Shown: in pieces, positions 18,416 through 25,472 of the stretch
Layout of the letters: each line of letters opens with the position of its first letter
Numbering within the stretch: position 1 is the first letter of the stretch
Assembly (NCBI RefSeq): GCF_032477075.1
Contig: NZ_JAWDXO010000034.1
Location: 1 to 32,225 of the forward strand
DNA: 32,225 nucleotides
Direction of reading: 5' to 3'
Source: Fusobacterium sp.
GTDB lineage: Bacteria > Fusobacteriota > Fusobacteriia > Fusobacteriales > Fusobacteriaceae
Notes under the pieces: generated by a model
Told to the model about the DNA's origin: nothing
Database searches by the model: none
Seen by the model: the letters and a program-made list of their open reading frames with translations, nothing else
Program-made: the position numbers and the translations under genes

Positions 18416-18949
18416 ATGGCATTTCATGAGATTAAACCAATAGAATTAAATGAGAATACTTTTAAATTATTTTCAAAAGACTGGTTTTTAATGACAGCAG
18501 AAAAAGAAGGAAAAGTTAATACTATGACTGTAGGGTGGGGAGGTTTTGGAGTAATGTGGAAAAAGGATGTAGTATTTGTAGCAGTGCGTCCTGAAAGATA
18601 CACTTATGAATTTTTAGAAGCCTCAGATACATTTTCTTTAACAGTGTTTGATAATAATTATAGAAAGCAGCTTGGATATTGTGGGGTAATATCAGGAAGA
18701 GATGAAGATAAGATAGCTAAATGTGGATTTACAGTGGTTCATGATGGAGAAACTCCATATTTTGAAGAGGCAAGAATGAGTTTTACATGCAGAAAATTAT
18801 GCACTACTCCCCTTAAACAAGAAGATTTTTTAGGAAATGATGAATTTTCAGGAAAATGGTATGGTGGAAAAAATAGTGCAAGTGGAGAAGGTGGAGGATA
18901 TCATCTTATTTATATAGCTGAAATAGAAAAAATATTAATAAAAGATTAA
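18416..18949 (+). CDS. Flavin reductase / flavoredoxin-like FMN-binding protein
   Basis: The 177-aa protein fits the flavin-reductase-like fold. KDWFLMTAEKEGKVNTMTVG is the usual opening strand pair, followed by GWGGFGVMWKKDVVFVAVRP and RYTYEFLEASDTFSLTVF, which line the FMN site in the family. The ATG at 18416 was chosen because AGGAG (18401-18405) is 10 nt upstream; an upstream ATG at 18371 overlaps the preceding gene and adds only a charged extension. It probably binds FMN and transfers electrons. Co-transcription with the opine-dehydrogenase-family gene (34 bp gap) suggests a shared pathway, but the electron partner is unknown. Confidence 0.83.
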   Translation: MAFHEIKPIELNENTFKLFSKDWFLMTAEKEGKVNTMTVGWGGFGVMWKKDVVFVAVRPERYTYEFLEASDTFSLTVFDNNYRKQLGYCGVISGRDEDKIAKCGFTVVHDGETPYFEEARMSFTCRKLCTTPLKQEDFLGNDEFSGKWYGGKNSASGEGGGYHLIYIAEIEKILIKD

Positions 18950-18954
18950 AGCTT

Positions 18955-18993
18955 AGAGTTGTAAATGAAATTATTTATTTACAACTCTTTTTT
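18955..18993 (+). terminator. Rho-independent terminator of the opine dehydrogenase operon
   Basis: AGAGTTGTAAAT (18955-18966) pairs perfectly with ATTTACAACTCT (18977-18988), followed by a T-run to 18993. Confidence 0.85.
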
Positions 18994-19147
18994 AGTGCAA
19001 AAATATATAGAAAGTCTAATATAAATTAAAAAAATGTGGCAAAATATGAAATAAAAATATAGTTATGACTTGAAAGAATTTTAATAAGCTTATATTTAAT
19101 AAGTTTTTTTATTTGATAAAAAAGAAAAAATTAATTTGAAGAGAATA

Positions 19148-19558
19148 TTAAAATACAATTGAAGCTTTTTTAATATTATCATAATTTTTAATAGTAACAG
19201 GTAAAATATGATTTTCAGGAATTACTATTTTTTTATTTAAATTTACAATAGCAGCATATAAGATTTTTCCTTCAGAAACATCAGCTGGAAGTTCAGCTAC
19301 ACAGTTGACAGAGCCAAGAGGACCATTGCTTTTTCCATAGTTATACCACAGCATTGAGCTGAATTTTTCCCATTGAGGAGTTTTTAATTTTTCTGTTAGA
19401 TTACCAATATTATTTCTAACTTTTTTTAAAAATTCATAATCATTTTTTGTATCTTCATCAAGAGAGTAAAAAATAAAATTGAATTTTACTTTTTCGTTTA
19501 CATTCTCTGATATTACATAAATATTTGTTTCACACTTTTTAGAAGAAAACCATCCCAT
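19148..19558 (-). CDS. Unrecognised 136-aa cytosolic protein
   Basis: This is a real gene on codon use and on a strong ribosome site: GGAGG (complement of 19567-19571) lies 8 nt before the ATG. I recognise no family. The protein is mixed alpha/beta in appearance, starts MGWFSSKKCE, has no signal peptide or membrane segment, and contains two Trp-rich spots (TPQWEKFSSMLWYNYG, residues ~60-75). It is transcribed alone, converging with the opine dehydrogenase operon. The MGWFxxKK opening is common in small proteins with myristoyl-like or tag-like N-termini, but nothing can be concluded from it. Confidence 0.6.
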   Translation of the reverse strand: MGWFSSKKCETNIYVISENVNEKVKFNFIFYSLDEDTKNDYEFLKKVRNNIGNLTEKLKTPQWEKFSSMLWYNYGKSNGPLGSVNCVAELPADVSEGKILYAAIVNLNKKIVIPENHILPVTIKNYDNIKKASIVF

Positions 19559-19571
19559 AATTTAAACCTCC

Positions 19572-20054
19572 AGTTTTTATACCATAATAACAGAGAGTTA
19601 AAATTATGTCTATACAGCAGTAGTTGCTTTTTGTATATTATACCTTACTTTTTATGTTAAATAAAAAATATTAATATAAAATTATTTATTAAAAGATGCG
19701 AAAGATTATGAGAAGATTTCTATAATAGTTGCTAATAGAAAAAATGGGAAAAGTATAAAAGTTATTTTTGAAAAAAGTTGATTATATTCAATTTCTTAAA
19801 GAAAGAAATTTTTTATAATATTTTAATAAGTACATAAAAAAGATATTCATAAGAAGGGAACATAATAAACATAGTGAAAGCAAAAAGAAAGATTTACTTA
19901 AATTTGATTCTTCTTTGTTTATTGGTTATTTACATTAAAGTTATATATAAATAATTTTATAAAAAAATCAATCTGAGATTTAGAAATTAAGTTGAAAATT
20001 ATGATATAAATGATATAATAACAAATAAAATTACAAAATTAAGGGGGAACTTAA
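19572..20054. other. Intergenic region upstream of pstS
   Basis: This is about 480 bp of A+T-rich DNA. The pstS promoter lies at 19992-20019 and the ribosome site GGGGG at 20042-20046. A small hairpin AATTTCTT/AAGAAATT with T-tract (19790-19815) is not behind any gene. No direct-repeat Pho box was seen. Confidence 0.5.
19992..20019 (+). promoter_or_regulatory. Putative pstS promoter with extended -10
   Basis: TTGAAA (19992-19997) and TATAAT (20014-20019) are separated by 16 bp. The -10 is preceded by TGA, giving the TGn extended form. The inferred leader is about 30 nt before the ATG at 20055. Confidence 0.6.
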
Positions 20055-20933
20055 ATGCAAAAAAAATTAATAAAAATGCTTTTGGGAGCTGCAGTATTTG
20101 GATTATCTTTTGGAACTTTGACTGCAGAAGAATTTAAAGCACAAATAATGTTCAATGGATCTTCTTCACTAGCTCCTGTTATTTCAAAAATATCTACTGA
20201 TTTTATAGAGGAAAATGTAACTTGGGATAAAGTAGACCCTAGCTTCCCTAATAAAAATATAGCTATTTATGTATCTTCTGGTGGGTCAGGAGCTGGAGTT
20301 AAGAGTGTAATTGAAAAAGTAAGTGATTTTGGAATGGTAGCTAGACAAGTAAAAGACAGTGAAAAAGCTAAATTTCCTGAATACAGAGAGTTTGTAGTAG
20401 CATCAGATGCTTTAACAGTATCAGTTAATAATGAAAACCCAATATTAAAATATACAAAAGAGATAGATGGGGAAACTTTAAGAAAAATATTTTCTGGAGA
20501 ATATAAATACTGGAATGATATAGACAAAAGACTTGAAAAGAAAGAAATCATAGTTGTGACTAGAGATCTTGGCGGAGGAGCTCATGAAGTATTCCAAAAT
20601 GTAATCATGGGAAAAACTGATGTAAAAGATGATGCTATTCAAGCACCTTCTATGGGAGCTCTGGCAGCAAAATTAGTAGAAAACAAATATGCTATTGGAT
20701 ATGCTTCATTTGGTATGTACAACCAAAATAAAGATAAAATAACTGCATTAGTTGTAGATGGTGCAGCACCAACTGTTGAAAATATTGTATCAGGTACATA
20801 TAAAATTCAAAGACCTCTATTATTTATTAAAAATGGAGAACCTACTCCTCAGGAAAAAGCATTTATTGATTATATATTTTCAGAAAAAGGAATGGATGCT
20901 GTAAGTAAAAGCGGTTATATTCCTGTAAAATAG
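20055..20933 (+). CDS. pstS: Phosphate ABC transporter, periplasmic phosphate-binding protein PstS
   Basis: The 292-aa protein has a Sec signal peptide (cut near Ala24-Glu25). There is no lipobox cysteine, so it is a soluble periplasmic protein, as expected in a diderm. Phosphate-contact loops of the family are present: NGSSSLAPV (about 34-42), SSGGSGAG (about 73-80) and the TRDLGGGAHEVF segment (about 168-180), which corresponds to the R-x-x-GSGT loop. Length is typical of the shorter PstS group. It leads a pstSCAB cluster, but a terminator hairpin separates it from pstC, so pstS can be made in excess over the membrane components. Confidence 0.88.
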   Translation: MQKKLIKMLLGAAVFGLSFGTLTAEEFKAQIMFNGSSSLAPVISKISTDFIEENVTWDKVDPSFPNKNIAIYVSSGGSGAGVKSVIEKVSDFGMVARQVKDSEKAKFPEYREFVVASDALTVSVNNENPILKYTKEIDGETLRKIFSGEYKYWNDIDKRLEKKEIIVVTRDLGGGAHEVFQNVIMGKTDVKDDAIQAPSMGALAAKLVENKYAIGYASFGMYNQNKDKITALVVDGAAPTVENIVSGTYKIQRPLLFIKNGEPTPQEKAFIDYIFSEKGMDAVSKSGYIPVK

Positions 20934-20947
20934 TAAATGATGTAAGG

Positions 20948-20982
20948 ATGGCTCATTTTTATAAATATTGAGCCATTTTTTA
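20948..20982 (+). terminator. Intercistronic terminator/attenuator between pstS and pstC
   Basis: ATGGCTCA (20948-20955) pairs with TGAGCCAT (20969-20976) and a run of six T follows at once. Because the pstC ribosome site begins at 20991 and no new promoter is obvious, partial read-through would set the ratio of binding protein to permease. Confidence 0.75.
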
Positions 20983-21003
20983 TATTTATCAAGGAGGAGA
21001 GAA

Positions 21004-21870
21004 ATGCTGTTTTGGAAAAAATATGATAAAATATTTGCTGACATATTAAAAATTGCAGCATTAGTATCTTTTTTTATGATTTCCTTTATAATAATTTTTA
21101 TATTAAAAGAGAGTCTTCCTCTATTTAAAGAAATTGGATTAAAGGAATTTATTTTAGGAAAAAGATGGAAACCTGTGTCTGCAAGTGGGCAGTATTTAGG
21201 AATACTTCCCATTATATCTGCTACTCTTTATGTTTCTTTTACAGCTGTTCTTATTGCACTTCCTGTTGGCATAGGTTGCAGTATTTTTCTTTCATGTGTA
21301 CTTCCTCTAAGAATCAGAAATATATTAAAACCTTATGTAGATATACTGGCTGGAGTTCCTTCAGTTATCTATGGGTTTATGGGGCTTGTAATAATTGTAA
21401 AATTTTTTGAGAACATGGGAATGGCTACAGGAGAAACAGTTCTTGCTGGTGGAATACTTCTTTCTATTATGATACTTCCTTTTATGATATCTGTATGTGA
21501 AGAAAATATGGGAGAAACAAAAGAAAGGTACGAAAAAATATCTGATGCAATGGGAGTAGCTAAATGGTATATGGTGAGTGAAATAATACTTCCTCTTTCT
21601 TTTAAAAGTATAATCATAAGTATAATATTGTCAATGGGAAGAGCTATGGGAGAAACTATGGCAGTAATGATGGTAATAGGAAATGCTCCTATTTTCCCTA
21701 AGTTAATGGGAAAAGCTCAAACTATATCTTCATTGATAGCTCTAGAAATGGGAATGGCAGAGGTAGGAAGTTTACATTATAGTGCTTTGTTTGCTTCAGG
21801 ATTTATTTTAATGATGATGATATTCTGTATCAATATATTTATAAATTATCTGAAGAAGAAATTTCTCTAG
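21004..21870 (+). CDS. pstC: Phosphate ABC transporter permease PstC
   Basis: The 288-aa inner-membrane protein has about six hydrophobic segments, beginning with ALVSFFMISFIIIFIL near residue 22. The cytoplasmic coupling loop lies in DAMGVAKWYMVSEIILPLSF, followed by the RAMGETMAVMMVIGNA segment strongly conserved in PstC. ATG 21004 was chosen because AAGGAGGAG (20991-20999) precedes it directly; an in-frame ATG at 20968 lies inside the terminator stem region and is rejected. It pairs with PstA to form the phosphate channel. Confidence 0.9.
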   Translation: MLFWKKYDKIFADILKIAALVSFFMISFIIIFILKESLPLFKEIGLKEFILGKRWKPVSASGQYLGILPIISATLYVSFTAVLIALPVGIGCSIFLSCVLPLRIRNILKPYVDILAGVPSVIYGFMGLVIIVKFFENMGMATGETVLAGGILLSIMILPFMISVCEENMGETKERYEKISDAMGVAKWYMVSEIILPLSFKSIIISIILSMGRAMGETMAVMMVIGNAPIFPKLMGKAQTISSLIALEMGMAEVGSLHYSALFASGFILMMMIFCINIFINYLKKKFL

Positions 21871-21879
21871 GAGGCTGCC

Positions 21880-22701
21880 ATGAGGCTAAAAGAAAATATA
21901 ATAAGAATATGGGCATATGGAAGCGGACTTCTAGTAATATTTCTTGTGCTCTATATATTTGGATATATATTTTGGAAGGGATATAATACTATAAACTGGG
22001 AATTTATTACAGATGTTCCTAAAGGAATGATACTGGGAACTGAAGGAGGAATAGCCCCAGCTATTATAGGAAGTTTTCTTTCTACAGGTATTGCCTGTGC
22101 TATAGCAGGTATCTTTGGAATCTGTACAGGAATACATTTAGAGTTTTATACTGAAAATAAAAAAATAAAAGCAATGATACAGACGATAATACAATGTATG
22201 GGAGGAGTCCCTTCAATAGTATTGGGGCTGTTTGGGTATACAATGTTTGTATTGCATTTAGGACTGGGGAGGTCAATAATTTCTGGAGGTCTGACATTGG
22301 GGATAATGATATTTCCAGTGGTGGAAACGAGAATAGAAAAAGCATTCAGAGAAGTAGACAAAAATTTAATAAAAGCATCATATTCTATGGGGATATCAAA
22401 AGTATATACTATAATGAAAATTGTTATACCACTATGCAGAGACAGAATAATATCAGCTCTTATTTTAGCATTTGGATATGCTGTGGGAGCTACATCTCCA
22501 ATAATGTTCTGCATGGCTGTAATAAATTCTCCAGTATCCTTTGATATAACAAAACCATCAATGTCTCTTTCATATCATCTGTATATACTTTTGACTCAGG
22601 GTATATCCACTGAGAAAGCATATGGAACAGCTTTTGTATTGATGCTGGTATTACTTAGTGTGATTATACTTAGTCAGATACTTTTAAGAAAAAGGAAGTG
22701 A
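21880..22701 (+). CDS. pstA: Phosphate ABC transporter permease PstA
   Basis: The 273-aa membrane protein shows the PstA hallmarks GVPSIVLGLFGY (about 108-119), the coupling helix KASYSMGISKVYTIMKIVIP, and AFGYAVGATSPIMF near the C-terminal third. About six transmembrane segments are visible, the first at residues ~13-32. AGGAGG at 21869-21874 overlaps the pstC stop, with a gap of 9 bp between the genes, so expression is coupled. Confidence 0.9.
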   Translation: MRLKENIIRIWAYGSGLLVIFLVLYIFGYIFWKGYNTINWEFITDVPKGMILGTEGGIAPAIIGSFLSTGIACAIAGIFGICTGIHLEFYTENKKIKAMIQTIIQCMGGVPSIVLGLFGYTMFVLHLGLGRSIISGGLTLGIMIFPVVETRIEKAFREVDKNLIKASYSMGISKVYTIMKIVIPLCRDRIISALILAFGYAVGATSPIMFCMAVINSPVSFDITKPSMSLSYHLYILLTQGISTEKAYGTAFVLMLVLLSVIILSQILLRKRK

Positions 22702-22705
22702 AATA

Positions 22706-23455
22706 GTGGAAAATATATTGGAAATAAAAAATCTTTTTGTATATTATGGAGAAAAGGAAATATTAAAAAATATTAATATGTCTATAAAGAAAAATAAAAT
22801 AATTTCCATAATAGGCCCTTCTGGTTGTGGAAAATCAACTTTTCTTAAAACTATTAATCGTATGATAAATGATGAAGAAGATTCTAAAGTGGAAGGAGCA
22901 ATTTTTTTTAATGGAAATAATAGTGCTGATATTGATAAGGAAAAATTAAGAAAAGAAATAGGAATAGTTTTTCAAACTCCATCTCCATTTCCTTTTTCAA
23001 TATATAAAAATATGACTTATGCACCTATTTATTATGGTATAAAAAATAAAGAAGAACTTGATAAATTGGTAAAAAAGAAATTGGAAGAAGTAGGGCTATA
23101 TGATGAAGTAAAAAATGATATAAAAAAATCTGCCTTGAAATTGAGTGGAGGACAGCAGCAGAGATTATGTATTGCTAGAAGTCTCAGTGTAGATCCAGAA
23201 ATATTGCTTTTAGATGAGCCTTGTTCTGCATTGGATATACAAAATACTATGAGGATAGAGGAGCTTCTTCTTAAGCTTGCTGAGAGATATACAATTGTTA
23301 TAGTTACACACAATCTTTTTCAGGCTAGGAGAATATCTGATTATACAGGTTTTTTCTTAGATGGTCAGTTGATAGAATTTGATACAACAGAAAAAATATT
23401 CAATAACCCAGGAGATGAGAGGACTAAAAAATATATTTCAGGTATATTTGGGTAA
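22706..23455 (+). CDS. pstB: Phosphate ABC transporter ATP-binding protein PstB
   Basis: The 249-aa ATPase has Walker A GPSGCGKS (37-44), the Q-loop in IGIVFQTPSPFPFSIY, the ABC signature LSGGQQQR (about 146-153), Walker B with ILLLDEPCSALD (about 168-179), and the H-loop in VIVTHNLFQARRISDYTGFF, the ending typical of PstB. The GTG start lies 4 bp after the pstA stop with AAGGAAG upstream. The gene normally following, phoU, is absent: the next gene is a phage-type repressor 68 bp downstream, and there is no terminator in between. Confidence 0.92.
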   Translation: MENILEIKNLFVYYGEKEILKNINMSIKKNKIISIIGPSGCGKSTFLKTINRMINDEEDSKVEGAIFFNGNNSADIDKEKLRKEIGIVFQTPSPFPFSIYKNMTYAPIYYGIKNKEELDKLVKKKLEEVGLYDEVKNDIKKSALKLSGGQQQRLCIARSLSVDPEILLLDEPCSALDIQNTMRIEELLLKLAERYTIVIVTHNLFQARRISDYTGFFLDGQLIEFDTTEKIFNNPGDERTKKYISGIFG

Positions 23456-23473
23456 GCTAAAAATAAAAAACTG

Positions 23474-23487
23474 TTGACAAATATCAA
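23474..23487 (+). promoter_or_regulatory. Operator copy 1, overlapping the -35 of the repressor promoter
   Basis: TTGACAAATATCAA is an imperfect 14-bp palindrome. Its first six bases form a perfect -35 hexamer, with a weak -10 (TTAGAT, 23497-23502) 17 bp on. It matches the two copies downstream of the repressor gene, so autoregulation is likely. Confidence 0.65.
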
Positions 23488-23523
23488 AACAAATGATTAG
23501 ATAGTATATAAGGAGGTGTAAAT

Positions 23524-24300
23524 ATGGAGAGAATGTTTGAACTGACAGAAAACAAAGCTATGGAACTGGGGAAATTTATAAAAAGTAAAAGAGAGGAACT
23601 AGGATATAGTACTAACTATATAGAAACTAATACTGGAATAAATAAGGCAGATTTATCTAGAATTGAAAATGGAAAAAAGAAAAAAATAAACCCAATTTAT
23701 TTAAAAGAATTATCAAAAATCCTGAAAATAAATCAAATAGAACTATTTAATTTAGCAGGCTTTATAGACGATAAATATCTTAAAAGTAATTTAGACATTA
23801 ATACAATCAAAGAGATAGAGTTAATGGAAGTTCCATTGTTTGCCAGTGTTTCTGCAGGACTGGGATGTGAAGCTGTTGGAGATCCCATAGATTTTATAAT
23901 GCTGCCAAAATCTCAAGGAGAAATAATTTCTATAATTGTAAATGGAGATTCAATGGAAGATACAATATATGATGGAGCTATTGTTATAGTAAGAAAAGAT
24001 ATTTTTCCTGAAGTCGGAGAAATTGGAGTTTTTTTGACAAAGGGAACAGAATATCCAGATGGGTTAGTAAAAAGATTAAGGCATAAAAATGGAAAATATG
24101 TTTTAGAAAGTGATAATAAAAAATATAAAGATATAGAATTAAAAGATAGTGATATAACAACTTGTGGAAAAGTAATAAATATAATGAATGATACAAATAG
24201 AAGATCAAAAGATCCCTTGTTATCTTCTTTAGAGAAGCTTGATATTGAAGAAAGAGCAATGATTGAAAAGCTGATAAAAGGCCTTATAAAAAATAAATAA
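23524..24300 (+). CDS. Phage-type transcriptional repressor: XRE helix-turn-helix plus S24 (LexA-like) self-cleavage domain
   Basis: The 258-aa protein has an XRE/HTH_3 domain at about residues 13-78 (recognition region NKADLSRIENGKKKK) and an S24 peptidase domain at about 103-225. The cleavage site is Ala111-Gly112 in SVSAGLG. Catalytic Ser143 sits in NGDSMEDT and Lys183 in DGLVKRL, 40 residues apart as in LexA and lambda CI. Such repressors are inactivated when RecA filaments form after DNA damage. GGAGG (23512-23516) is 7 nt before the ATG. All neighbours are on the same strand, so this is not the usual divergent CI/Cro layout; operator copies lie on both sides. The predicted job is to silence the tail genes until SOS induction. 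Confidence 0.9.
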   Translation: MERMFELTENKAMELGKFIKSKREELGYSTNYIETNTGINKADLSRIENGKKKKINPIYLKELSKILKINQIELFNLAGFIDDKYLKSNLDINTIKEIELMEVPLFASVSAGLGCEAVGDPIDFIMLPKSQGEIISIIVNGDSMEDTIYDGAIVIVRKDIFPEVGEIGVFLTKGTEYPDGLVKRLRHKNGKYVLESDNKKYKDIELKDSDITTCGKVINIMNDTNRRSKDPLLSSLEKLDIEERAMIEKLIKGLIKNK

Positions 24301-24308
24301 AAAAATTG

Positions 24309-24337
24309 TTGACATTTATCAACTGGTAGATTATAAT
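24309..24337 (+). promoter_or_regulatory. Consensus promoter for the tail module, overlapped by operator copy 2
   Basis: TTGACA (24309-24314), 17 bp, TATAAT (24332-24337): a perfect sigma-70 consensus with ideal spacing. The -35 is part of the palindrome TTGACATTTATCAA (24309-24322), so bound repressor would block RNA polymerase. This is the probable main rightward promoter of the element. Confidence 0.85.
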
Positions 24338-24377
24338 ATTTTTATAGATGAACTTTTAAAATTTTTTATCAGCCAAG

Positions 24378-24391
24378 TTGATAATTGTCAA
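24378..24391. promoter_or_regulatory. Operator copy 3, next to the first ribosome site
   Basis: TTGATAATTGTCAA is the same 14-bp palindrome read in the opposite orientation. It lies about 35 bp past the promoter start region and ends just before the AGGAAGAGG ribosome site of the small membrane protein. A half-site TTATCA at 24367-24372 lies close by. Confidence 0.6.
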
Positions 24392-24401
24392 AGGAAGAGG
24401 A

Positions 24402-24566
24402 ATGAAAATTGAATTTTTAGGAATAATGCAGGTGATCTTAATAACATTAAAATTAATTGAAAAAATCAAAATTAGTTGGATAAAAGTTTTTATTCCATTA
24501 TATATATGGTTTTTTATATTTGTATTTTTAGTGATATTAGAAATTATCAAAAATAGCAGAGATTAA
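24402..24566 (+). CDS. Small membrane protein (transmembrane Fragile-X-F-like phage protein)
   Basis: This 54-aa protein starts at ATG 24402, behind AGGAAGAGG; an in-frame ATG at 24378 lies within the operator and is rejected. It opens MKIEFLGI, has a Lys/Trp stretch (KISWIKV) and one strong transmembrane segment (IPLYIWFFIFVFLVILEII, about residues 30-48). Length and pattern resemble the small proteins annotated as transmembrane Fragile-X-F in prophages of anaerobes, whose function is unknown. It is the first gene behind the repressed promoter. A role in holin-like membrane action is possible but not shown. Confidence 0.55.
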   Translation: MKIEFLGIMQVILITLKLIEKIKISWIKVFIPLYIWFFIFVFLVILEIIKNSRD

Positions 24567-24600
24567 TTCAGCTTGTTGGATTCTACTAAAGGAGCAAAAT

Positions 24601-24795
24601 ATGAAAAAATATTATCGCTGTACCAAGTGTAATAAATTTTTAGGAGAAATAAAAGATATAGGTGATATCTCATTAAATGGAAAAATAATTATTAAAGATG
24701 AGGAAATAATAATAAAATGTTCCTGTGGAGAAATAACAAAAATAGCAGTTGATTTTAAAGCAGTTAAAAAGAATATTAATAAGATTCGCAGTTGA
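24601..24795 (+). CDS. Com-like small zinc-ribbon protein
   Basis: This 64-aa protein has the opening RCTKCNKFLG (Cys7, Cys10), typical of the phage Mu Com family, and a second pair Cys40/Cys42 in KCSCGE. The second knuckle is CxC rather than the usual CxxC, which is unusual. Mu Com is a zinc-binding translational activator of mom mRNA; homologues in other phages have no known target and there is no mom gene here. GGAG (24591-24594) precedes the ATG. The stop codon forms the base of the terminator-like hairpin at 24795. Confidence 0.55.
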   Translation: MKKYYRCTKCNKFLGEIKDIGDISLNGKIIIKDEEIIIKCSCGEITKIAVDFKAVKKNINKIRS

Positions 24796-24846
24796 AAGGG
24801 TCAGAGTATTTGTATAGGTTATCTATATAAAACTTTGGCCCTTTTT
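24795..24846 (+). terminator. Terminator-like hairpin between early small genes and tail genes
   Basis: AAAGGGTCAGAGT (24795-24807) pairs with ACTTTGGCCCTTT (24832-24844) over 13 bp with two G-U pairs, and T continues to 24846. The 24-nt loop can form an inner TATAG/CTATA stem. It lies inside the presumed operon, so it should be leaky or subject to antitermination. Confidence 0.65.
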
Positions 24847-24869
24847 ATTATAAAAAAAGGAGGAGAAAA

Positions 24870-25193
24870 ATGATAAGAGGAACAACACCATCAATAGTTT
24901 TTTCAACAGATTTAAATACAGAAGATATTTTTGAATGTCATTTGATTATAAAAAGTAAAAATGCAGAACTTATTAAAAAAAAATCAAGTATGAAGTTTAA
25001 AGATAATTGTATTATATGTGATTTAACTAAAGAAGACACTTTATTATTTCAACAAAATGGAGATGGGAAAGAACGAATACCTAAACCAGAAGCTGTTTTT
25101 TTCCAGCTATATGTCACTTTGAAAGATGGAACTGTATGTGCAACTAAAATAATGAAAAGTGTTGTAAATGCACTATTGGAGGTAGAAGAATGA
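24870..25193 (+). CDS. Baseplate-upper-protein (BppU)-N-terminal-like small phage protein
   Basis: The 107-aa protein follows a pattern I know from short phage proteins of clostridia and from N-terminal domains of baseplate upper proteins: an IRGTTPSIVF opening, a central LTKEDTLLFQQ, then VFFQLYVTLKDGTVCATKIM and a closing strand. It should be a small beta-sandwich that attaches a receptor-binding part to the tail. Here it stands alone. GGAGGAG directly precedes the ATG. It overlaps the next gene by 4 bp (ATGA), so the two are co-translated. Position upstream of the tail tube gene is unusual for an adsorption protein. Confidence 0.55.
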   Translation: MIRGTTPSIVFSTDLNTEDIFECHLIIKSKNAELIKKKSSMKFKDNCIICDLTKEDTLLFQQNGDGKERIPKPEAVFFQLYVTLKDGTVCATKIMKSVVNALLEVEE

Positions 25194-25459
25194 CAGAAGA
25201 ATTAAAAGATTTGATTGAGGCAAAGTTTAATATTGTGTATTTAGCTGATGAAGGTGAAGGAAAAGATAAAAATTTTATTTTTGAACAAAGTACTCCATCA
25301 AAAACTTGGTTAATAAAACACTCTTTAAATAAATATCCAAGTTTAATACTTTTTGACAATGAAGGGAACTTCATGATGTCAGAAATTAAATACATTAATA
25401 CAGAAGAAATAATTATTAATTTTAACAGTGAAGTGGCAGGAAGGGCAATTTTAAATTAA
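25190..25459 (+). CDS. Small tail-fibre-domain-like phage protein
   Basis: The 89-aa protein matches a domain common in phage tail fibre and collar proteins: TWLIKHSLNKYPSLILFDNE (W..xHxLNKYPSxxxxD), then MMSEIKYINTEEIIINFNSE and a closing GRAILN. The first ~27 residues are acidic. In larger fibre proteins this unit is one domain; here it is a whole protein translated from the ATGA overlap with the preceding gene. It probably belongs to the particle's adsorption apparatus. No enzymatic residues are visible. Confidence 0.55.
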   Translation: MTEELKDLIEAKFNIVYLADEGEGKDKNFIFEQSTPSKTWLIKHSLNKYPSLILFDNEGNFMMSEIKYINTEEIIINFNSEVAGRAILN

Positions 25460-25472
25460 AAGAGGTGAACTA

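Noticed and set aside
19790..19815. Hairpin with T-tract upstream of pstS, possible end of a small RNA
   Set aside because: The stem is only A/T-rich with one G-C or C-G pair per arm, no promoter could be placed clearly upstream, and such structures are expected by chance in this composition.
19559..20054. Pho box upstream of pstS
   Set aside because: No pair of 7-bp direct repeats with the right spacing was found before the promoter.
24378..24401. Earlier start (ATG 24378 frame) for the small membrane protein
   Set aside because: It would place the start inside operator copy 3 without a ribosome site. ATG 24402 follows AGGAAGAGG.
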